Source of the DNA: an uncultured Subdoligranulum sp.
GTDB lineage: Bacteria; Bacillota_A; Clostridia; Oscillospirales; Ruminococcaceae
Direction of reading: 5' to 3'
Assembly (NCBI RefSeq): GCF_937890665.1
Contig: NZ_CALADU010000060.1
Span: forward strand, 1-14,532
Length of the DNA: 14,532 nucleotides
A program made the translations under genes and the position numbers. Below, piece by piece: positions 12,914 to 14,532 of the stretch. A model generated the notes under the pieces. The model ran no database searches. It saw only the letters and a program-made list of their open reading frames with translations, and had not been told where the DNA came from. The first letter of the stretch is position 1. Every line of letters begins with the position of its first letter.

Positions 12914-14410
12914 ATGAAGCATTTTGAATTTGAGTACGGCGCGGGGACCATGGGCGCCGACCTGCCGGATTACACCGACGAATTTATTCCCGGCGTCACG
13001 GTGCCCGACCCGGCCTACATCCCGGAGGACCAGCTCAAAGCCGCCTATCGGCAGAGCCTGGACCACCCCATCGGCATGCCCACGGTCAAGGAACTGGCGC
13101 ACAAGGGCAGCAAGGTCGTCTTTGTGGTGCCCGACCGCGTCAAGGGCGGCGAACAGCCCACCAGCCACCGCAAGCTGTCCATCAAGTACATTCTGCAGGA
13201 CCTCTACAGCGTGGGCGTGGAGAAGAAGGACATCCTGTTCATCATCTCCAACGGCCTGCACCCGCGTTCCACCGACAAGGACGCCCTGGCGATCTTCGGA
13301 CCCGAACTGTACAACGAGTTCTGGCACACCGGCCAGATCATCAGCCATGACTCCGAGGACCCGGACAACATGGTGGACCTGGGCTTCACCAAGCGCGGCG
13401 ACCCGGTGTGGATGAACCGCATGGTCTATGAAGCCGACCTGCCCATCCTGATCGGCCATGTGAACGGCAACCCCTACGGCGGTTACTCCGGCGGCTACAA
13501 GCACAGCGCCACCGGCATCACCAACTGGAAGAGCATCGCCAGCCACCATGTGCCGTCGGTCATGCACCGGCCGGACTTCACCCCCGTGAACAACGGCAGC
13601 CTGATGCGCGACAAATTCAACGAGATCTCCATGCACATGGAAGAGAAGATGGGCCATCCCTTCTTCTGCTGCGACGCGGTGCTGGACTCCAAGAGCCGCC
13701 AGATCGCCATTTTCTCCGGCTACGCCAAAGAGATGATGCCCGAAAGCTGGAAGGTGGCCGACAAGCGCACCTATGTGCATTGGGCCGAGAAGAAGTATGA
13801 CGTGCTGGTGTTCGGTATGCCCCAGAAGTTCCACTACGGCGACGGCATGGGCACCAACCCCATCATGATGATGCAGGCGCTGTCCGCGCAGGTGCTGCGC
13901 TTCAAGCGCGTCATGAGCGACCACTGCGTCATCATCTGCTCCTCGCTGTGCAACGGCTTCTTCAACGACAAGAAGTGGCCCTACCTGCGGGAGTGCTACG
14001 AATGGTTCCAGCATGACCAGATGAACACCCTGCCCGATATGAACCGCCTGGGCGAGTACTTTGCCACCAACGAGGAGTACATCCGCAAGTACCGCTTCAC
14101 CAATGCGTTCCATCCGTTCCACGGTTTCAGCATGATGAGCTGCGGTCATATCGCCGAGATGAACACCAGCGCCATCTACATCGTGGGCGCCGAGGAACCG
14201 GGCTATGCCCGCGGCATGGGCCTCAAGACCCGCGCCACCTTCGAGGAGGCGCTGGATGACGCCATGAAGAAGTATGTGGGCGACCACCCGAACATTCTGG
14301 CGCTGCCCCTGACCTTCAAGACCACCAGCGTACACCTGTGCATGAAGGACCCCAACCAGGACTGCATGGATGAGTACGGCCACCGCCATGGCGGCTGCGG
14401 CTGCTGCTGA
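12914..14410 (+). CDS. LarA-like nickel-pincer-nucleotide racemase/epimerase family protein (DUF2088)
   Basis: This 498-residue protein resembles lactate racemase LarA: VPDR (72-75), SNGLHP (112-117; H116 at the H108 position), ISHDS (143-147), GGYSGGYK (189-196; K196 matching the lysine that tethers the pincer cofactor), and H212 sixteen residues later, matching the second Ni ligand H200. The other catalytic His (H174, ten residues before the lysine) aligns with N186. LarA homologues racemise or epimerise 2-hydroxy acids with a nickel-pincer nucleotide made by LarB, LarC and LarE, none of which is here. The C-terminus ends in a His/Cys-rich tail, YGHRHGGCGCC. It is the last gene of the cassette, with AAAAGGAG before the ATG and a terminator right after. 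Substrate unknown. Confidence 0.85.
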   Translation: MKHFEFEYGAGTMGADLPDYTDEFIPGVTVPDPAYIPEDQLKAAYRQSLDHPIGMPTVKELAHKGSKVVFVVPDRVKGGEQPTSHRKLSIKYILQDLYSVGVEKKDILFIISNGLHPRSTDKDALAIFGPELYNEFWHTGQIISHDSEDPDNMVDLGFTKRGDPVWMNRMVYEADLPILIGHVNGNPYGGYSGGYKHSATGITNWKSIASHHVPSVMHRPDFTPVNNGSLMRDKFNEISMHMEEKMGHPFFCCDAVLDSKSRQIAIFSGYAKEMMPESWKVADKRTYVHWAEKKYDVLVFGMPQKFHYGDGMGTNPIMMMQALSAQVLRFKRVMSDHCVIICSSLCNGFFNDKKWPYLRECYEWFQHDQMNTLPDMNRLGEYFATNEEYIRKYRFTNAFHPFHGFSMMSCGHIAEMNTSAIYIVGAEEPGYARGMGLKTRATFEEALDDAMKKYVGDHPNILALPLTFKTTSVHLCMKDPNQDCMDEYGHRHGGCGCC

Positions 14411-14443
14411 TCCCCGCATGCTGGGCTGAACATTTCCCATAAC

Positions 14444-14490
14444 GATCCCCCGGCAGCCGGAAGTTCCGGCTGCCGGGGGATCTTCGTTTT
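14444..14490 (+). terminator. Rho-independent terminator of the catabolic cassette
   Basis: Bases 14444-14462 (GATCCCCCGGC...) are a perfect inverted repeat of 14464-14482 (...GCCGGGGGATC). A very GC-rich stem is followed by TTCGTTTTG. It closes the operon 33 bases after the last stop. Confidence 0.92.
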
Positions 14491-14513
14491 GTTAGCTTTA
14501 GCGCAAAGACAAC

Positions 14514-14530
14514 CCCCGGCTCTGCCGGGG
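14514..14530. other. GC-rich hairpin at the window end
   Basis: CCCCGGC-TCT-GCCGGGG forms a seven-pair hairpin. The window ends two bases later, so a T-run cannot be checked. It may be a terminator for a gene converging from the right or a second terminator in tandem. Confidence 0.5.
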
Positions 14531-14532
14531 AG

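Noticed and set aside
12011..14440. An 809-codon open frame on the minus strand opposite the TPI-like and LarA-like genes
   Set aside because: It is a shadow of strong third-position GC bias. It has no domain, no sensible start signal, and lies opposite two well-formed genes with family motifs.
1..14532. CRISPR arrays, insertion sequences, rRNA or riboswitches
   Set aside because: I looked for regular spaced repeats, transposase motifs and known conserved RNA elements by eye and saw none that I could support.

Overview
This is about 14.5 kb from a GC-rich member of the Clostridia. The likely source is a gut Oscillospiraceae of the Faecalibacterium/Gemmiger/Subdoligranulum type. That call rests on high third-position GC, strong GGAGG-type ribosome binding sites, sigma-A-like promoters, a typical Gram-positive lipoprotein and familiar Clostridia protein families. 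It was made by reading, not by a search.

Left end (1 to about 1492): one end of an integrated mobile element, probably an integrative conjugative or mobilisable element. On the minus strand it carries a small helix-turn-helix protein gene, a parA ATPase gene running off the window, and what looks like a TTG start of parB overlapping the parA end. A non-coding stretch holds three 11-bp-phased copies of a 9-mer. It ends at the 3' half of a tRNA-Leu(CAA) gene (about 1440-1492) followed by a perfect rho-independent terminator. The 5' half of the tRNA is missing, as expected when an element integrates at the anticodon loop and leaves the original 3' half as one att copy.

Chromosomal part (about 1493-14532), all genes on the plus strand: (a) a single gene for a PHP/DUF3604-like metal-dependent hydrolase with its own promoter and terminator; (b) a NitT/TauT/SsuABC-type ABC importer (permease, ATPase, lipoprotein) with its own promoter and a strong terminator; (c) a two-component system (7-TM histidine kinase and LuxR-type response regulator); (d) a five-gene catabolic cassette: NagB-like isomerase/deaminase, NagA-like deacetylase, class II aldolase, triosephosphate-isomerase-like protein and LarA-like nickel-pincer racemase/epimerase. 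A clear internal promoter lies in front of the aldolase, and a perfect terminator follows the last gene.

The most interesting part is the cassette. On paper it reads as deacetylate, deaminate/isomerise, retro-aldol cleave, isomerise the triose, epimerise a 2-hydroxy acid. By my manual alignment, the residues that hold the substrate phosphate in classical NagB, NagA and TPI are replaced while the catalytic residues are mostly kept. The aldolase keeps its C1-phosphate side but seems to lose the conserved Ser on the C6 side. The LarA-like protein has Asn where one of the two catalytic histidines is expected. My inference is a pathway for an N-acylated amino sugar that carries something other than phosphate at C6, for example a sulfonate, a 6-deoxy group or a carboxylate. 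The neighbouring transporter, of a type often used for sulfonates, and the two-component system may serve it. No sugar kinase and no LarB/C/E cofactor genes are in the window, so the pathway is incomplete as seen.
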